A DNA stretch of 64,000 bases from Pterois miles (taxonomy: Eukaryota > Chordata > Actinopteri > Perciformes > Scorpaenidae): the NCBI GenBank assembly GCA_947000775.1, contig CAMQGK010000334.1:1136001-1200000 (forward strand), read 5' to 3'. Both the position numbers and the translations under genes were made by a program. The notes beneath the pieces are model-generated. The model made no database searches and was not told the DNA's origin. It saw only the letters and a list, made by a program, of their open reading frames with translations. Shown here in pieces: positions 50,557 through 62,993 of this stretch (position 1 is the stretch's first letter; each line of letters opens with the position of its first letter).

Positions 50557-51672
50557 ATCATGCATATAATGTAATTTCCTTAATAATATGCTGTTTGGGG
50601 AGATTTTCAGTATAATAAATGCTGAAAAATAAGTGCTCAGTATGTTTTCTATTCTGATAAAAGGTTACACCTGACAGTATTTGTTTGGCCCCAGGCAACA
50701 ATCTGGGTTTTTCATGTGCCCCCCCCCAGTGGGAAAATTTCCTCAATATGACATCCCAACTGAAAAGTGATGTAAAGGGGGTGAAAGAAGAAGGTGAGCG
50801 AATATAAATGGAAGGAAATATATGTTGGCTATAGAAGGAAAAGCAATTAAGGGATGTTAGGATTAAAACACCTGTCAAACACAATGATGAGAGGGCTGGA
50901 CAGAAGGTGAGAGGAGCAAAGACAAGTGAAGGTGAGAAGACAGAGAGATGGAAGAAGGGGAGAAAAAAGGGAGAGCACTGTCGGAAGTAATTGTGTAGAT
51001 GGGCTTGTAAATTTGCATTGTGTGTGCATAGACCACTGCTGATGGGGCAAACATAGGAAGCAACTCATAAAGTTATAGAGGACACTATGGAGGAACTAAG
51101 CAATTTTTGTTTGCCACCCTCTCCTTTCCGTCTTCTCTTTATCAGTCATTCATGACTGACTTCTTATTTCCACTTACTTTCATCTTTCATTTCAAGGGGA
51201 AAAACGACCTCTCTCCTGTCTGTCTCCCCTTAATGTATTAACATTTGTGTTGTATGCTATTACATTAATATAATTTAGTCCTTGGGGCCCGTTTCATCAC
51301 CAAAACCTTTCAGCGTCTCAAAAAGCTCAATTTCAAATAAGTGGATTTCAAACATTTTATTGAACTAAGCTGCAATCATCCCCAATTTTAAAAGGTTAAT
51401 ATCCCAAACAGCCATTTTTCTTGCTTCCGTGTAGAATGAATTTATTTTATTATCATTAATTATAGCAATTATACACTCGTGTCAGAAAAAAAAAAAAAAA
51501 AGTAAGTGCTAGGTTAAAGCAAGTCTTCATGTTTGTGATTTGATACAGAAATCAATACTCAAGCCTTGGCTTGGGCACTACAACAAGATTATCATTCAGC
51601 ATAATACTGATTGGCCATGATAATGTCCCCTTGTGTCCACAGTCACAGAACGATATTCAGATATGTTTAATA
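50557..51672. other. Unrecognised non-coding DNA
   Basis: Nothing recognised with confidence. GGGGCCCGTTTCATCACC at 51287 resembles the end of a fish DNA-element family. A poly(A) run lies at 51484-51501. Confidence 0.45.
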
Positions 51673-51770
51673 CAGGGATTCCGCCAGTATTTTGCAAGTC
51701 CCACAGGCCTGAGATGACTCCTTGCTGGTCAAAGCATCTGGGAATTATGTACAGTTTTTAAAAATGTTTT

Positions 51771-51817
51771 ATACACCAATCAGCCATAACATTATGACCC
51801 AGTGGTCATTACATATA

Positions 51818-51857
<40 letters not shown>

Positions 51858-52007
51858 TAGATAGATAGATAGATAGATACCACAGCAGATACCACAGCAT
51901 ACCTTCAGAGGTCTAGTGGAGTCCATGCCTTGATAGGTCAGGGTTGTTTTGGTGGCACAAGGGGGGCCTACTCAATATAAGGCAGGTAGTAATAATGTTA
52001 TGGCTGG
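51771..52007 (+). mobile_element. Tc1/mariner-like element, deleted copy nested in R1
   Basis: The left end TACACCAATCAGCCATAACA and right end TAATGTTATGGCTGG are inverted repeats of the same family as 6615-7147. Only the distal 3' part survives (GAGGTCTAGTGGAGTCCATG, GGCACAAGGGGGGCCTACTC, the end of the transposase gene and its flank). An (AT)n(GATA)n microsatellite replaces the rest. Copy A of R1 shows the uninterrupted sequence. Confidence 0.85.
51812..51879 (+). repeat. Compound (AT)n(GATA)n microsatellite
   Basis: Imperfect AT repeats to 51855 are followed by six GATA units, inside the Tc1-like copy. Confidence 0.95.
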
Positions 52008-52408
52008 AAACTAAAATGTGCCATACAAGTAGCAAACTCCTTTAAAGAATAACTCAGTGCAGAGGTTGTGTGCTTAATATTAGCGAGTGTCGGTGTTTGC
52101 AGTCGAGAGAGACAGAGCGAGAGTGAGTGATGGTGAAAGGAAGTCAGCCACTGTGAGCGTAGCAGTGTGTACAGTGTGGTGAATAAATGCTACAACTCCT
52201 CAAGACACAAGCTAAGTTCCAGCCCACAGTGGCTGGAAAATTGTGAGAAACACATTTAATTTCCTATATCCTTCACAATAAAACCCCTGTTATTTTGTTA
52301 TTTAAAAGCTTTCATTATGAAGCATAATCAGGAGTTGTTGGTTATCATCAGTAGCTACTTTAAACGTTAAAATAAGGCTTCACAGTCAATTCGGAAATTC
52401 AGTTAGAA

Positions 52409-53340
52409 CACGTGTCAAACTCACGGCCTGCGGGTCAAATCCGGCCCGCCACCTCACTTTATGTGGCCCGCGAGGGCTTGCATAGAATATAGAATGCACA
52501 TCATTCAATTCTATGTTGTCGCTTCACAGAAGTACTGTGTCCTTAAACTGCATGTCCCACAATGCATCTCGATTTTGTGACATGCGCACTGAAGCGTCTC
52601 AGTATCAGTGGTTTCCAGCAGCAGCGCTGTGTTGCCAATTTAGTGACTTAGTCGCTATATTTAGCCAGTTTTCAGACCCCTCTAGCGAGTCTTTCAAAAA
52701 AGAAATTAGCGACAAATCTAACAACTTTTTCTGGTGTTATTGCAGACTTGGAGGTTCTGGTGTGAACGCAGGTATCGCTCTTCCTCTTCTCAATGAGCAG
52801 CAGGTGCTGCCGTGGACCCCTCCACAGTCCCAAAGCAGTCACAAGTGGTCCAGTCCTCATCAGCAGTCCCTCCTAGCTGCAGTCAGAGCTGTTCACCCCT
52901 CCGCATCCAGACTGAATTAATCACAATGCCGCCGCTGGCCCATGTAAATGTAAAATTTTGGGAATCAAACCCTGAATTAAAAAAAAAAACAAGTTACACT
53001 GCCAGACCCCTTTTGGGCCACTTTTGCTGGTTCCAAGCCCGGATAAAGGAGGAGGGTTGAATTGTGGCATTAAAAAAAAAAAATAACAGAACTGACAGAA
53101 GAAAGTTCATTTGTAGTTATAAACATATTTAGGGGATTGTTTTACTCACTTCTTGTCTTCAGAACTAGTTGCTAGATAAATTATTACTAAAATTAATAAT
53201 AATCAAATGCAGAGGCAATTTTGTAAATTGATCAAGAGTAGATATATTTATATACCGGTAGTCTTATAATTACAACCGGCACTTTGAGGGCAGCCATAAT
53301 GCGGATGTGGCCCAGGATGAAAATGAGTTTGACACCCCTG
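52409..53340 (+). mobile_element. Non-autonomous hAT element with perfect 8-bp target duplication
   Basis: It starts CACGTGTCAAACTCACGGCC and ends ATGAGTTTGACACCCCTG, terminal inverted repeats related to CAGGGGTGTCAAACTCA. The 8-mer AGTTAGAA lies immediately on both sides (52401-52408 and 53341-53348), diagnostic of hAT insertion. The first 60 bases hold GGCCCGCCACCTCAC and GTGGCCCGCGAGGGC, the pattern also seen at the end of the transposase relic at 38057-38101, so the two may be related. The 135-codon plus-strand frame inside (52513-52920) shows no transposase motif. Confidence 0.93.
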
Positions 53341-53913
53341 AGTTAGAAGGTACAAAAGTACTGAACGTATAACGGCTTTCTCTCTGGTCTCCTGCACACC
53401 TGTTTGAGGGGGAGAAGAGCGGTCGTTGGCGATTCTTTGGTTTTAAACAAAACGAAAAAGGAGAGCCAGATAAGACGAACAAACAAAGTCACCTGTAAAA
53501 TGTGTGATACACAAGTCGGACTACAGATGGAAATGCCACAAATCTACAGAATACGCAAATCTGCTACTGACTCCCTCCACAAAGAGCAGCCGAACCAAAA
53601 CTCCTCCCATGGCGAGCAATCAGCCCTCAATCACAGGTAACAAAATATAAATGGTGGCAAAACTGTACGAGGTCAGTTACTCGTCACCAGCTGATTGATC
53701 TGATTTATTGATCTTAGCAGGTCAATTGTGTAAAATAGCATTAACTGGCTATACAGTGTGGCCACGTATGTACGGCAATGTATGCATCTCCAGTCTATAA
53801 ATATTTATATCTATGTGCGTCTCTCTAGCTTTTTTTTTTTAAAGATATCGTTTAGAGTCTTTTTTCTTAAAGCAATATCGTTAGTAGGGAAATCTGAGTA
53901 TCGCCCAACCCTA

Positions 53914-55095
53914 CTCTTCACACACATACACACAGACTACTCAAGTCAAGGAGCTGCCAATCAAACACAAATACTCCCTGTGCAATAAGGCACCGGTATA
54001 AAATCCGTCTGGAAAAATAATTTGCGCTCTCTCAGACTGTGAACTCCAATAAACTCCAATACCCACAATTCCCTCTGGCCTCATGTCATGCCTTATTGGC
54101 TGCCTAATTCACAGAAAGAAAGAGAGTTAGGGAGAGACAGGGAGCAGAAAGAGCATTAAATTGCTTAAAAGAGATAGAAAGAAGAGCTTACAGAGAAAAA
54201 TGATGCAGGGCAGATAGAAAGAAATTAGAGGAGCTCATCAAACCATGAAGCACTCAGGGCACCGTGTGAGCACATCTAGCCAATCAAGTGCAGGCTAGCC
54301 AAAGGGGCCAGATTATGGCTGGCTGGTAGAAACAGGGTTATTGTTTGCCAATTAATGCCTGAGCATGATTGTTTGGCTGGGTCGTTCCCTCTATCTTGTT
54401 CATTCTCCCTCTCTCACACACCCACCCACTTCCCCTCCTTCTCTCTTGTACTCCCTCCAGTTGGAAAAAATAGAAGATGAGAGTGATGATGAAAGTAAAA
54501 TGGGGCACACAACAGGGAGGTTGTGTTGGGGTAGCTGTAATGGTTTATGGTTGGATGTTTTTGTGCACAATGCAAAGGTCTTGTTTGGAGGGCTGCATGG
54601 TTGTTGTTGCTGCACACAGATACTGCAGTTTGAGTTTTAAAACATATGGGATATTAAGTTAGTTAGCATTTCCAGTTCCTTCTGCTGTTGGCCTGGGGAG
54701 GGATGCAGACAGGTGCTGCCTCTGCGACGCGTAGTATTTCCAGCTGCATCTTTCTGGGGGGGGGGGAGTTCATCAAACATCTGCAACTATACAGCATCAG
54801 TAAATCACAATCTGTACTGTCTGGCTACTTTGTCATACAGAGTGACGGTTGAGACACACAGTTGAAAATAGCTGGTCCACCTTAAAGATCAGTCCAACTT
54901 AAGTGAGTCTGGGCTAAAGTTGTCAGCTTTGCAGCTAACCCCCTTCAGTTTAATCAGCAGGTGTCCAGCAAGACACAGGAACTTAGCTTGGATCTTGAGC
55001 AATTTTGATATTTATTTACCGATAGTCTAAACCATACACACACTGCACTGCTACATTCACAGCTATAACTTCATACTCGCTGTCACACATACACT
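53914..55095. other. Unrecognised non-coding DNA
   Basis: Nothing recognised as repeat or gene. The segment 54250-54390 (CAAGTGCAGGCTAGCC, TTTGCCAATTAATGCCTGAG) is not repeated elsewhere in the window. A run of G lies at 54757-54767. Overlapping 60- to 90-codon frames on both strands at 54365-54662 have no motif. Confidence 0.45.
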
Positions 55096-55119
55096 CTCTT
55101 TCTCTTTCTCTCTCTCTCG
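55096..55119 (+). repeat. (TCTC)n pyrimidine tract
   Basis: Short TCTTTCTC/TCTC tract on the plus strand. Confidence 0.85.
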
Positions 55120-55164
55120 ACCACATACTGGCTAACGTTATGCACACAGCGGGTAGTAGATTAG

Positions 55165-55618
55165 TTAGAGCAAGTGTGTGTACACAGCTGTGTCTCCTTC
55201 AGTTGGCAGGAATTGGTTGTTACACCTGTTTTGCCTTGTAAACCAATGAATTGCGTAGTGAGGGTACTGAAAGGGCGTATTAATAGTCTGTAAGAAAGAA
55301 AAAAATAGAGGGGGTATGGCTTCCCATCCTCTAAGAGGGCGGACAGCAGTGTGGGGGATTATGCCAAGTATGCTGTATGCTGCATCTGGAAGCAAGAGAC
55401 AAGAACTGTGGGCATCGGATGTTGAGCGTCTGCCAGCTGACAATTGTCTAGACCAAGACAGACGGAGGAGAGCCCTCCATCTACAATCTGCTGGTTTTCT
55501 GAGATTGTGTGCTGAACAGAAGAATGCAGAGGACAGAGGAGAAGGATGCCAAGCTCTGCTAAGCCAACTGCTGGATTCAGGAGCCTGTTGCATCAGCCTC
55601 AGTGCAACAGCGTCTTGA
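55165..55618. other. Long unsupported open frames on both strands
   Basis: The minus strand is open for 142 codons (55165-55593), the longest frame in the window. The plus strand is open for 100 codons over part of the same DNA (55316-55618). Neither shows a recognised domain or clear splice signals. The DNA is more GC-rich than its surroundings, which alone lengthens chance frames. It could be a relic of an unrecognised repeat, part of a non-coding transcript, or chance. Confidence 0.25.
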
Positions 55619-58600
55619 AATTCTTATTATAAATATGAACAAGGTTGTATGATGCATATTGGTAAAAATATAACAGTTAGTCAAAGCCAAATATGAGGCA
55701 TTCATCTTTTCCAGAAGTCAAGGTATATAATTCAAAGCCAAAGAAATGCAAACACTGTCAATTAAAATAACCTAATCTATATTACCTGGACACATTGAAA
55801 AGATTTTATTTTAGATGAGCAGGAACAAATGCTATTGCTGGCTCAGTCTAAAATAGATGCTTAACCTTGTGCATAAAATTGTCATTGTTTCCCTTATGAA
55901 CAGTCTTATCTAATGTCTCACTTATCTAATTCAGTGTTTTAGTTTTCCATCTTTATATTCCCCTCCCAGTACTTATCTTTTTATTCTTACCACCTGGCCC
56001 TGACTCTCTCTCATCTCTTGCTGCTGCCCTCCCACTCTGCTACCTCTTTCACCTTTCACCAATCTCTTTTCACTCTATATTAGTCTATAATAGTCTTTTA
56101 TGCACATTTATGCCATCCCTCAAGGCTTTCTTTGCCACATATAAGTCCATGTCGCTGTGGACAGTGACCTCTGATGCATGTGTGGGTGATGTTCTTTACA
56201 TCAACTTATGTTAATGTGCAAAGGTCTGGAGGGAGCAATTAACTTCTTTATTCAACTCACCCGTGAATGCCCACTCAACATGCACACACAAATATGTCAT
56301 CTAATTCCTGCATTCATCAATAAGTCCTTATCATTAACTCAATCATATTAGGGTAGTTAACTTTGTCCTCACAAGTACAGCGAGATCTGACCACACACCC
56401 ACACATTTGCATTCACGTCCCTCGCCACTTGAGTGTACCTCTTTATCACAGTGGTAAATGTCACATACAGAGGAACGAGTGAAGAACTGGCTGTATGTGC
56501 CTGTATGTGTGTGTTTGTCAGAAGATAGAGAATGAAGTGAAGAGCTGGACAGTTCATAAAGGTTAATTAATATGGAGACAACTAGCTAGCGGGGGCCTGC
56601 TATTACACAGGTAGATTTTTAATACACATACACAAGCCTGAATAAAGGGTCTCTCATCCAGCATTTCGCCTGCTTACATCACAAAATGTTGTCATGACAG
56701 ATGCTACAGTGTTGGCAGAAATGTTGCAGCAAAATGGGTCACACAATTCAGTGTTTACTACAGTTCTCACACCACCAAATCAACAACATTGATGCAGCAC
56801 CAATTAGTCAGTACAAACATTGCTTTGCACGGCAGCGAACTGCAGTTTTCTATACATACAAACACACAGAGGTTATTGTATGTGTGTGTGTGGGTGGTCA
56901 GTGTCTGAATGCGTGCAGATCTGAAGTGCACACGTTGTAGGAGGTCAAGGTACATTTGCACTGGGAACACTGAACGTTCCCTCACTGTTCGTTTTCTGAT
57001 ACAATATACTGTATACAAGGGACGATTATGAACCAGAATGTGTAGGTTGAATTTGCCTTGACAAGCGATTTTTAATGTAGCGAGACTTGCGTTAGCATAT
57101 GCCTTTGGAGATAAGAATATATGCAGCTATGTCTGAAGTACACAACCGACAAGTGCGAATACTGTATGGCATTTTGTGGAGATTATAAGTATGCATGGGA
57201 TCTTATCTCCAGTGGTAAAGCCGACATGCAAGAATTTTCAGGGCCTTGATATATAACTTTAATTTGAAATTTACATATATGTAATCCAGAAAACCCATTT
57301 ACAATGTGTCTGATAATCAAATGAATCTTGGTCATGTATGAAATGCACTGCCAGAGGTTTGTTGGGGGGACGGATGCTCAGCATCAAGATTAGCTTTTGT
57401 TCAACTGGCATTTATGCCACAATGTATTTTTGAAAAGAGTTTTTTTTTTTTTTCATTGATCCAAACAAAAAAAGTCAAACTGTCCTGTCCATTTTTTAAC
57501 TAAATGGACTGACTACTACATTCTAACACATTGTTATTTTGTTAGCATTCAGTGGCTCCCCTGTGGGTTTTAATAGCACATCCTGAAGAAAGAGTATTAT
57601 TTTAAAAGCTGCTACCGGAACAACTGAAAACTTGATGACTCCCGGAGACCCTCGGTGATAGTATTTTAAGTCAATTAGCATAAAGACTGAACGCAATAGG
57701 CACATAGCTGCGTAATGGGACTCGGACTTTGGGGACTGTTGGTGTAACAGGTTTGTAATTTACTAAATTAAGAAAACACATCTGAAATTGTTCGATCTGT
57801 GTTTTGGAAAATATTTTGAAGATTGAATAAATGCGCGTCATTAATGAGTGACTCAAACTAACTGCAATCTTAATTATTCCACCTGTGTTTTTCAAAAACA
57901 AACTAATAAGCATTTTCACACTAAGACTAAGACTAAATCTAAAATAGCTGCCAAAATTCACACTGATTTAAATGTTGAAAAGAGAGCATGGCCAGCACTA
58001 AGATGTCTCATTCATGGAAAGATCAGACCTGGAATTGGCAAGAAAGACTGTAATCCTGAAATTCAGCAGCACAGAACGAGAGAAGCTAATTGCTTCAAGT
58101 AAGCATATTGGCACACACTGGCTAGCTTGGCAAGCAACACAGAATATTAAAAATATAACCTTTTGCACACTGTCAAACAACCTGTGAACAATTTTCAACA
58201 CTAAACTATCGTTTATAAATTGCTGTCTTGCAAAATAGCATCCTCTGGCCATTCCATCCTCTTTGTTAAGATGGATACTCTTTAGACTGACTCGCAGCCT
58301 CGGTCTGAGTACATTACTCCTCACTCATGCCCATACATATTCATACAAACACTAAAAAAGACAAATTCAGATGATGGAGCGCCCATAAAAGTGCCTAACT
58401 AAGTTCACTGTACTTTTGAAATGCTAAAGGTCATGGTGAATTTAATATTGGCAGCATGAAGTTGCGGAGAAGATGAAATCTATTACTAAAAACGCTTAAT
58501 TGGATCTGAAATGGACAAATCACTCACCACTGGTAAGAAAATCCACACTTCCTGCCATCTGAATAGCATTCGTTCAGTATGAGATAAAAGTTGTTTATCA

Positions 58601-59306
58601 AAGACCTGTTTTTCAGTTGCGAATGGTCATCTGGTAGGAGATGACAGTGCTGGTGAGTCATGATGGACAAACATGGATGATGAGAACACAAGGTGGTGTG
58701 AGACTGACTCGGTTATAAGGCTGAGTGTTATCTGTATCTTTGAGGCACAGGGGGAAACAAGCAATGCATTTTACTTGGTATAATAAATACCTTTTCCTGG
58801 ATTATAATCAGTAATGACAATGTTGTTCACTCAAGAGGAAACTGCATTTTTTTTGTAGTATTCAACTGCTTCACCTTGCAGAAATATGCCCACTCCATAA
58901 TCAATGTAACAGCTCTTTCGTGCGGTATATTATGGCAGCATGCGGAAATAATAACAGCAGTCACCATCCAAAAAAAAGAGGAGACTGCCTCACGTTGTTG
59001 GCTGTTTAAATTATGCTTACTTCAGCCTCCATTCAGTTAGTCAAACACCCTTTCTCTCCATCTTTTACTGCACAGTCTTTCCTCCCCCTTGAATGTACTT
59101 TTAAGTTTTCTGCTTTCGTGCTCACCACAGCTTTTTTTTTCCTCTCTTGTTCTGTACACAGCAATCCACAAAGGTTATTAATAAAATAACAGGCTATTGA
59201 GGACACATCTTGAATATGTTTTTTTTAACTGAAACACTTCATGCAAAAGTCACGCTGGATATACAGTATGCATTAACGATTTACAGGAGTCTGCCAGTCA
59301 AGTGAA

Positions 59307-59308
<2 letters not shown>
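55619..59308. other. Unrecognised non-coding DNA
   Basis: 3.7 kb with no recognised repeat family or gene. Frames of up to 108 codons (57998-58324, minus) lack motifs. Confidence 0.45.

Positions 59309-59366
<58 letters not shown>
59309..59366 (+). repeat. (CT)n microsatellite
   Basis: 29 CT units, a perfect homopurine-homopyrimidine tract. Confidence 0.97.
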
Positions 59367-59369
<3 letters not shown>

Positions 59370-60771
59370 ATAATGAGTCAATCATTTTGCTTTCTTTTGG
59401 TCCTGTCTCTGTGATTTTTCACACGTCTCCTTGTCACTATCTCACTCTGTGTGTGATAAATGGGACTGTAGGTTGACAGGTGAGAGCTGGTTCTGCTGCA
59501 ATGTGAAACCCAATTGTTCACTATGGTACATTTACATGCAGTCTATTCTTTTTGTCTTAGCTGGGTGATATATTTCATCTTGGACAGTTCACCACTGATG
59601 GGTTGTGTCCAGTTGTATTGTCAAAATATCACAAGAGCAACGGCTTTCTTTATCTTTTGGAGGGTGATAAGCTGCTGTTCACCACAGGTTTATAAAACAG
59701 GGAATGGCAATGTCTCTTCTTCTTGACACTAAGTTTGAGGATTAACCTCCCCTATTTGCTGTGGTTCTCTCATTGTTTTTCATCCCTCATTCTCATTATT
59801 TTCGTTTTTAGTTTTTTTCACATTTAAACCTACTGAATCATCAAATGTTTGCTTACCACCAAGTCAGTTAAATAACCAAGTTTGTTGTTGCATTAAAAAA
59901 ACAGTTGTTTGTACCAAAGGCATACAATATACACATGAAGGAAAGAGCTGTCCGACAGCCAGCAACCTTATGGCACAATTGGTCACTTAAGCAGCTTTTA
60001 GCAATGGTAGTCTGCTACACACAATTGCATTTGCACCGTCTATTCGACTTTTCTCAGGCTGGGACCAAGATGACATATTCAGTTATCCTGAAATTTACTC
60101 TGAATAGTCATGGGGTATTAGTTGAAGATCCTCTATAAGTACATCTCAGCTTCATATTGGCTGCTTACACATCGTGTAATGAAAAAATAAACAGTTCATA
60201 GAATATGCTCATCCACCAAACTAACTGTCCAACAAATGCAAAACAACATGCCAACCGTCCAACCACTACCCAATAAAGATTAGATTAGTAACAGAAGCCA
60301 AGGCACAACCAGACCGCATGCCTCTCTCACAGCAAGCTACAGTCTGCAAATCAGCCAGCAAACCAGCCATTCAGTAAAACACAGACAAGCCAAGCAATCA
60401 GCGAGCCAGGCAGCTCCCTATCCTGTAAAGATTGGATTAGTCACAGGAGGCATGGCTTCAGCAAAGCTGGTGTAACAGCTGCCCTCCAAGGTGTTAATGT
60501 GGAAATTTCCTTCAGTTCCAGAAAACCTGACACTTTATACCGACCTTTTACTCTCGTGTAAAAAAAAAAAAAAAATCCTCCATACCTATAGATCAAGGAA
60601 CGTTACAGTTTATCTCCATTAAGTACTCTTTCATATTTTAACTGCTGAAGGAAATGAGGAGGAGGAAGGTGGCACAGAGAAAAGAAACAAAAAAGAGAGA
60701 ACAATGAACTTGATTAATTAGATTGTCCTCCTTAATGTGTATGGGAGTGGAAGCTGTAAAGATAATGTGTA

Positions 60772-60774
<3 letters not shown>
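59367..60774. other. Unrecognised non-coding DNA
   Basis: Nothing recognised; a poly(A) run lies near 60560-60575. Confidence 0.45.

Positions 60775-60822
<48 letters not shown>
60775..60822 (+). repeat. (GT)n microsatellite
   Basis: 24 GT units, just beyond the 3' end of the Penelope-like element. Confidence 0.97.
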
Positions 60823-60824
<2 letters not shown>

Positions 60825-60899
60825 CACATCTAAAATAAAAGAAATAATCCTGACAAGAAATATGAACCATTCGGTCTTCTTAGGGGCTCATTGCATGGG

Positions 60900-61135
60900 T
60901 GGAATGTTATCTCAAAAAAGTCTCCCTCAAAAATAATCCAAGACACACTGTAGCGTCTGAACAAAATCAAAATGCCTTGATTTTACATGGCAATAAAGGT
61001 TTAAAATGACCAACATGTTATGACCAGCTTAGGTCTTCATCAGGGTCACTGTCAGCACTCAGCAGTAGATTGCACACCTATATTGTGTTACACTGATCAG
61101 GAGGGTGGGAGGGTGGTTTTCCCTCAATGTGCCAG
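60900..61135 (-). mobile_element. Penelope-like element, 3' terminal region
   Basis: On the minus strand this reads GACCCTGATGAAGACCTAAG, CTGGTCATAACATGTTGGTC, TTTAAACCTTTATTGCCATG and CAGACGCTACAGTGTGTCTT. CTGATGAAGAC is the motif commonly found near the ends of fish Penelope-like and related elements. It lies downstream of, and in the same orientation as, the reverse transcriptase relic at 61780-62993, from which it is separated by the inserted hAT-like fragment. Confidence 0.7.
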
Positions 61136-61355
61136 CCTATTGGTCAAAACAACAAGGAAATGACGCATCATCAATGGAGAGGAGGAAAAAGAAAAAAGAG
61201 AGGAGTGGGAAAAGAAAGGGAAAGAAGGGGAGGGAAGGGGAATTAAAAAGAAATGAAAGGAAAGAGAGGTAAACAAATGGCTGCAAAGTCAAGGTGGACC
61301 TCATAGTCTTATGTAAGTAACTATAATCTGAGCCACATTTTTTATATACACACAC

Positions 61356-61790
61356 TAGGGATGGGAACGGTTCAGGTAAAAAAAAAAAAAAAAACGTTCA
61401 GTTCTCTAGTCACGGTTCAGTTTGTGTATGTACCGTTCGGTTCATTTGAAATAAGTTATGAGGCCGATTGTGTATTTTTTTTTTTCATCCCATTTATCAT
61501 CACACTAGAAATCAAGGCCAATGTAACAAGGCTGGGATACGGGCACACAGGAATATGAGGTATCACACATGCGCAGTGTAACTCAAACTGCGGTCGTGCG
61601 TTTTTATTGGTTCAACTTTGGCGAGGGTGGACCAGATTTTACTGTGCATGTGCTGTACCGCCAAAGATGCAACACGTTGATGACGAGTGACCCAGCCTCC
61701 TTCCTGCTCAAACTTCTCAGTTGGCAGAGACATTGATGAAGTGCAGAGTACGGCTGTCACTCTGAAATGGCGTGACAGGAACTGGCGAGT
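61356..61790 (+). mobile_element. hAT-like element fragment inside the Penelope-like element
   Basis: The terminus TAGGGATGGGAACGGTTCAG followed by a poly(A) run, ACGGTTCAGTTTG and GTACCGTTCGGTTCATTTG is of the same type as the left end at 48322. It extends to about the point where the GIY-YIG relic ends. The far boundary is not sharp. Confidence 0.55.
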
Positions 61791-62993
61791 GGCGACAGTG
61801 CTTTTTGTAGCCGTACAATCCAAAAGGTCTCTAGTCGGAGTAGTCTTTTTAGGCAGTCGCCTCCTTTGCCATGTCCCGTTTGCTCATAATGTAAGTCCAG
61901 AGCATAATCAGCATTCCTTGTACGCATGCTTATGTTCTGCAACTCGGACTTTTAGTCTTCTTTTTGTTCGTACTACATAAATACAACCACAGGGGAACTC
62001 TAATCTGCAGACAACATGTGGTGTTGCAGTTAGCAAAATGTCTCATTTGATATGTGTGAGATGTCCTCACATCTTGAAAGTGATTGATTTTCATGATGTT
62101 ATCACAATGATTGCAATTCCCACATTTAAACGTCCCACGGGGCTTGTGTAGCCAGGTTATTCGTGTGGGAGGTGGAAGACACAGTAGCTCAGCGATGGTG
62201 CACGTCTGAATGAAAACATATGTGGTACTACAAACAGTGGCTGGAGAGATTCGTGGCTCTGAAGAATGTTTCCGTTTATTATGTTTCTTATTTGAAAGGC
62301 CCGTTTTTGAAGACTGCTGTGGTTTCTTCTTGGTTTGAAGTAACGGTTTTCTATTTGCAGACTGACTGAAGAGATTTTTCCACTGTATTTCTTTTGTAGC
62401 CCTTGTTCAGTGAAGCGGTTTGCCATGTCCGTAGCTTTTTCATTAAACTCTTCTTTTGCTTCACATACACGTCTCATGAAATGCTGTCTATAAGAGCCTT
62501 TGGATGGAAACTATCAGCCCTTAAGATGGTATTTCAATCCGTGCCTTTACGATGGATAGTAGTGTGTAGGTCTCCATCATCTGCTCTTATAATTCTAACG
62601 TCTATGAAATTGATTTCCTTTTTGCTGTATTGCAACGATAGTTTCAGGCTCTTATTAGCATTGTTCAAATATTCATGAAATTCAAGTACTACATGTTCTA
62701 GACATTGCATGAGGAATGTTAGATCATCTATGTAGCGTCCAAAGCATTTTATTTTGTCCATGTAAGGGTTGGATGAACTCCTAGTAAATTTCTCCTCCTG
62801 CTCTCCTTGAAACAGGCTGGCATAGGAGGGTTCATAGGTCACGCCCATTAGCCTTGTGAAGAGAAAGGAAGAGAAACATGTTATTCTCCAATGTCCATCT
62901 TGTGAGTTCAATTATAAAATCTGTTGGGGGAACTGGTTCATCTTTCATTTGCAGGAAATGTTGCATAGCTGGTAAATCTAAATCTCTGCAACT
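61780..62993 (-). pseudogene. Penelope-like reverse transcriptase with GIY-YIG endonuclease, broken
   Basis: Minus-strand segments in order: AMQHFLQMKDEPVPPTDFII with ELTRWTLENNMFLF (62993-62880); after a frameshift TYEPSYASLFQGEQEEKFTR, then KCFGRYIDDLTFLMQC and LSLQYSKKEINFIDVRI, DGDLHTTIHRKGTD (62534-62850). YIDD is the reverse transcriptase active-site box with its two catalytic Asp. Further on come IRRVCEAKEEF-like sequence (62157-62477), then GTFKCGNCNHCDNIMKI and the YQMRHFANCNTT block (62010-62140). RTKRRLKVRVAEHKHA and DCLKRLLRLETFWIVRLQ (61780-61980) end the GIY-YIG endonuclease. The GTAMG-like box, frame continuity and the 5' part are lost. It is a 5'-truncated, dead copy. Confidence 0.88.

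Larger units (their letters stand above)
51673..53913 (+). mobile_element. Interspersed repeat R1, copy B (with two nested insertions)
   Basis: Colinear with 21270-22482 after removing a Tc1-like insertion (51771-52007) and a hAT insertion (52409-53340 plus one target copy). It starts CAGGGATTCCGCCAGTATTT and ends ATCGCCCAACCCTA. The remaining length of about 1.07 kb agrees with copy A's 1.2 kb. No coding capacity was seen. Confidence 0.8.

Noticed and set aside
52513..52920. 135-codon open frame
   Set aside because: It lies wholly inside a non-autonomous hAT element with a perfect target duplication and has no transposase motif.
61137..61355. 72-codon frame within the Penelope-like element as a gene
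   Set aside because: It is a pyrimidine-rich stretch between the coding relic and the 3' end, without motif.
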